Part shown: in pieces, positions 5,106 to 6,336 of the stretch
Position numbering within the stretch: the first letter of the stretch is position 1
Layout of the letters: each line of letters begins with the position of its first letter
Source of the DNA: Candidatus Micrarchaeota archaeon CG_4_10_14_0_2_um_filter_60_11
GTDB lineage: Archaea > Micrarchaeota > Micrarchaeia > Norongarragalinales > Norongarragalinaceae
Length of the DNA stretch: 6,336 bases
Direction of reading: 5' to 3'
Assembly (NCBI GenBank): GCA_002792915.1
Contig: PFPF01000040.1
Location: 1 to 6,336 of the forward strand
Notes under the pieces: model-generated
Told to the model about the DNA's origin: nothing
Database searches by the model: none
What the model saw: the letters and a program-made list of their open reading frames with translations, nothing else
Made by a program: the position numbers and the translations under genes

Positions 5106-5672
5106 ATGCCCGTCGACATGGACCTAGAAACGGCCGAAGAGGAGAAGAAAGCAGAAGAGGCGCTAGGCGAAGCCAGGCAAATAGACTTGCAGGCAAAGCC
5201 AGACCTGCCTTTCGAAAAAGTCGTGGAAGCCGCGCTCTTCCTCGCCAACCGCGAGGTGTCGTTCAAGGAGCTTTCGGAAATCACGGGCAGGCAGCCGCGC
5301 TTCGTGAAGGAGGCAATCGAAAAAATCCGCGTCGAATACGAGGAACGCGGCGCGCCCGTCGAAGTCACAATCAAGGAGGATGGCGCGGCGATGCAGGTGC
5401 GCCCGTCCTACTTGACCGCGGTTGGCGGACTCAGCAAGCGCAGCGACTTGTCGCGCAAATCCACGCGCATGCTCGCGCTCATCGCCAAGAAGGGCAAGAT
5501 GCTGCAAAAAGAGCTGCAAAGCTATTTTCGCGGCGAAATTTACGAGTACATAACCGAGCTCCGCGAAGCCGGCTACATAGAGTCGACGCGGCAGGGCAAC
5601 ACGCGCCTGTTGCGGCCCACCCGCAAATTCTACCGGGAATTCCAAATGTCGCCAGTCAATCCGAGCCAATAG
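5106..5672 (+). CDS. scpB: Segregation and condensation protein B (ScpB), 188 aa
   Basis: ScpB binds the ScpA kleisin in the SMC-ScpAB condensin-like complex that compacts and segregates chromosomes. The protein has an acidic, Glu/Ala-rich N-terminus (1-33), a first winged-helix domain (about 36-105, beginning VVEAALFLANREVSFKELSE), and a second winged helix (about 112-178) with MLALIAKKGKMLQKELQ, then YEYITELREAGYIES and the basic wing TRLLRPTRKFY. The two-winged-helix arrangement and the 'L-A-L-I-A-x-K-G ... Q-x-E-L' block are characteristic, and the length is in the usual 170-200 range. The ATG at 5106 is the only reasonable start; a second ATG at codon 5 is possible. Its usual partners scpA and smc are not in the window. 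Its last 17 bp overlap the end of the opposite-strand XPF-like nuclease gene. The acidic tail length is variable in the family and may be lineage-specific. Confidence 0.92.
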   Translation: MPVDMDLETAEEEKKAEEALGEARQIDLQAKPDLPFEKVVEAALFLANREVSFKELSEITGRQPRFVKEAIEKIRVEYEERGAPVEVTIKEDGAAMQVRPSYLTAVGGLSKRSDLSRKSTRMLALIAKKGKMLQKELQSYFRGEIYEYITELREAGYIESTRQGNTRLLRPTRKFYREFQMSPVNPSQ

Positions 5673-6318
5673 AGTCAAGCACTCGGCGGATTTCGTTCGC
5701 ACGCTTGGCGCCGATTCCCTCGACTTCCTGCAATTCTTCGGCCGAAGCGTCCATTATGGCGCGCACGCTCTCGAAGTGCGCGAGCAGGGCCTGCGCGACC
5801 TTGGGTCCGATTAAAGGCAGCGACTCGACGATGAAGCGCTGCTGTTCGGAAAGTGTTAAACCTTTACTGCCGAAGCGCACGCGCGCCTCACGGTCCGGCA
5901 AAAGCTGTTCGCGTTCGCCCAACGCGTACAAAAAGTCCGCCAGCTCATCGTCCGTGTCGAAGAAGAACATCGGGATTTTGTAGTCCACCGCGAGCGAGAT
6001 GAACGCGCCGCGCAGCGCCTTGGGCTGGACGCGCTGGAAGCGGTCGCCAACGAGCGCAATCATGGGCGCCTCGAAGTTCTCGCGCAAATCCTGCGCCTGC
6101 TTGAACAGGCGGCCGTCAATCATGCTGGACTCGAAGTCTTCCGCCGTCTTGCGCTCGACGCACACGCGGCTGCTGAGCACGTAATCGCCCACGGGCAGCC
6201 GAACGGGCTTCAAGACCGCTCCCTTGGCAAACAGCGCCTTCGCGACTCCACTCTTGAGCTCGCGGTCGTCGACGAACACCTGGACTTCCTTGGATTCTTC
6301 AAAAATTATTTCCGTCAT
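5656..6318 (-). CDS. XPF/ERCC4-type structure-specific nuclease with tandem HhH, 220 aa
   Basis: This is a stand-alone nuclease of the XPF/Mus81 family, which cuts 3' flaps and branched DNA during repair and fork processing. The ERCC4 nuclease domain (about 12-140) carries VDDRE (16-20), GDYVLSSRVCVERK (44-57) and the follow-on D61, which together are the GD-x(n)-ERK-x3-D catalytic motif, then SMIDGRLFKQ (65-74). Two helix-hairpin-helix elements follow: LPLIGPKVAQALL (167-179) and VEGIGAKRANEI (199-210), for DNA binding and dimerisation. No helicase domain is fused. That is the short architecture seen in Crenarchaeota and some other archaea, unlike the euryarchaeal Hef helicase-nuclease. The ATG at 6318 has a GGGTGG 6 nt upstream and overlaps a TGA stop in another frame (ATGA), which suggests coupling to an upstream gene. 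The 3' end overlaps scpB by 17 bp. I see no obvious C-terminal PCNA-binding motif. Confidence 0.95.
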   Translation of the reverse strand: MTEIIFEESKEVQVFVDDRELKSGVAKALFAKGAVLKPVRLPVGDYVLSSRVCVERKTAEDFESSMIDGRLFKQAQDLRENFEAPMIALVGDRFQRVQPKALRGAFISLAVDYKIPMFFFDTDDELADFLYALGEREQLLPDREARVRFGSKGLTLSEQQRFIVESLPLIGPKVAQALLAHFESVRAIMDASAEELQEVEGIGAKRANEIRRVLDSIGSD

Positions 6319-6336
6319 GGCGCGCCACCCAGCGTT
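6315..6336 (-). CDS. Possible end of an upstream gene (last ~6 codons)
   Basis: On the minus strand one frame reads T-L-G-G-A-P and stops at a TGA (6315-6317) that overlaps the nuclease ATG as ATGA. Such an overlap is a common sign of translational coupling between adjacent genes. Only 22 bases are visible, so there is no evidence about the product, and the arrangement could be chance. Confidence 0.25.

Noticed and set aside
4856..5983. 375-codon plus-strand ORF spanning rps2, scpB and the nuclease gene
   Set aside because: It crosses three well-supported genes in the wrong frame or strand and has a basic, Arg/Ala-rich composition typical of GC-rich shadow frames.

Overview
This window looks like ordinary core genome from an archaeon. 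The uS2 ribosomal protein is of the archaeal type, there are two secreted proteins with archaeal class III (pilin-like) signal peptides, the XPF/ERCC4 nuclease stands alone, and most start codons sit about 25-30 nt downstream of an AT-rich TATA-like box, as expected for archaeal leaderless or short-leader transcripts. The GC-rich coding sequence, the small compact genes and this style of class III signal-peptide protein suggest a DPANN lineage, perhaps Diapherotrites or Micrarchaeota. That placement is inference; no rRNA or other decisive marker is present.

Layout. Bases 1-739 (minus strand) hold two tandem pilin-like proteins, the downstream one cut by the window edge. Bases 740-961 are a divergent promoter region. 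Bases 962-1333 (plus) encode a small DUF4870/UPF0132-type membrane protein, followed by a GC hairpin and T-rich terminator. Bases 1403-2992 (minus) encode CTP synthase (pyrG). Bases 3048-3494 (minus) encode an orphan 148-residue protein of no recognised family. Bases 3555-4340 (minus) encode a MEMO1/AmmB-family protein, and 4385-4966 or 4993 (minus) encode ribosomal protein uS2. A divergent intergenic region (4994-5105) carries a strong two-part hairpin in the uS2 leader. Bases 5106-5672 (plus) encode ScpB, which overlaps tail-to-tail by 17 bp with an XPF/ERCC4-type nuclease at 5656-6318 (minus). An upstream minus-strand gene may end at 6315.

The genes cover unrelated housekeeping work: nucleotide synthesis (CTP), translation (uS2), chromosome segregation (ScpB), DNA repair (XPF-like nuclease) and cell surface (pilin-like proteins). 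Although pyrG, the orphan, memo and rps2 share a strand, each is preceded by its own promoter-like box, so they are probably mostly separate transcription units rather than one operon. I see no mobile element, CRISPR array, tRNA or rRNA, and no defence system. The features most worth a second look are the uS2 leader hairpin, the orphan gene, the start-site corrections supported by promoter spacing, and the superimposed terminator and promoter between rps2 and memo.
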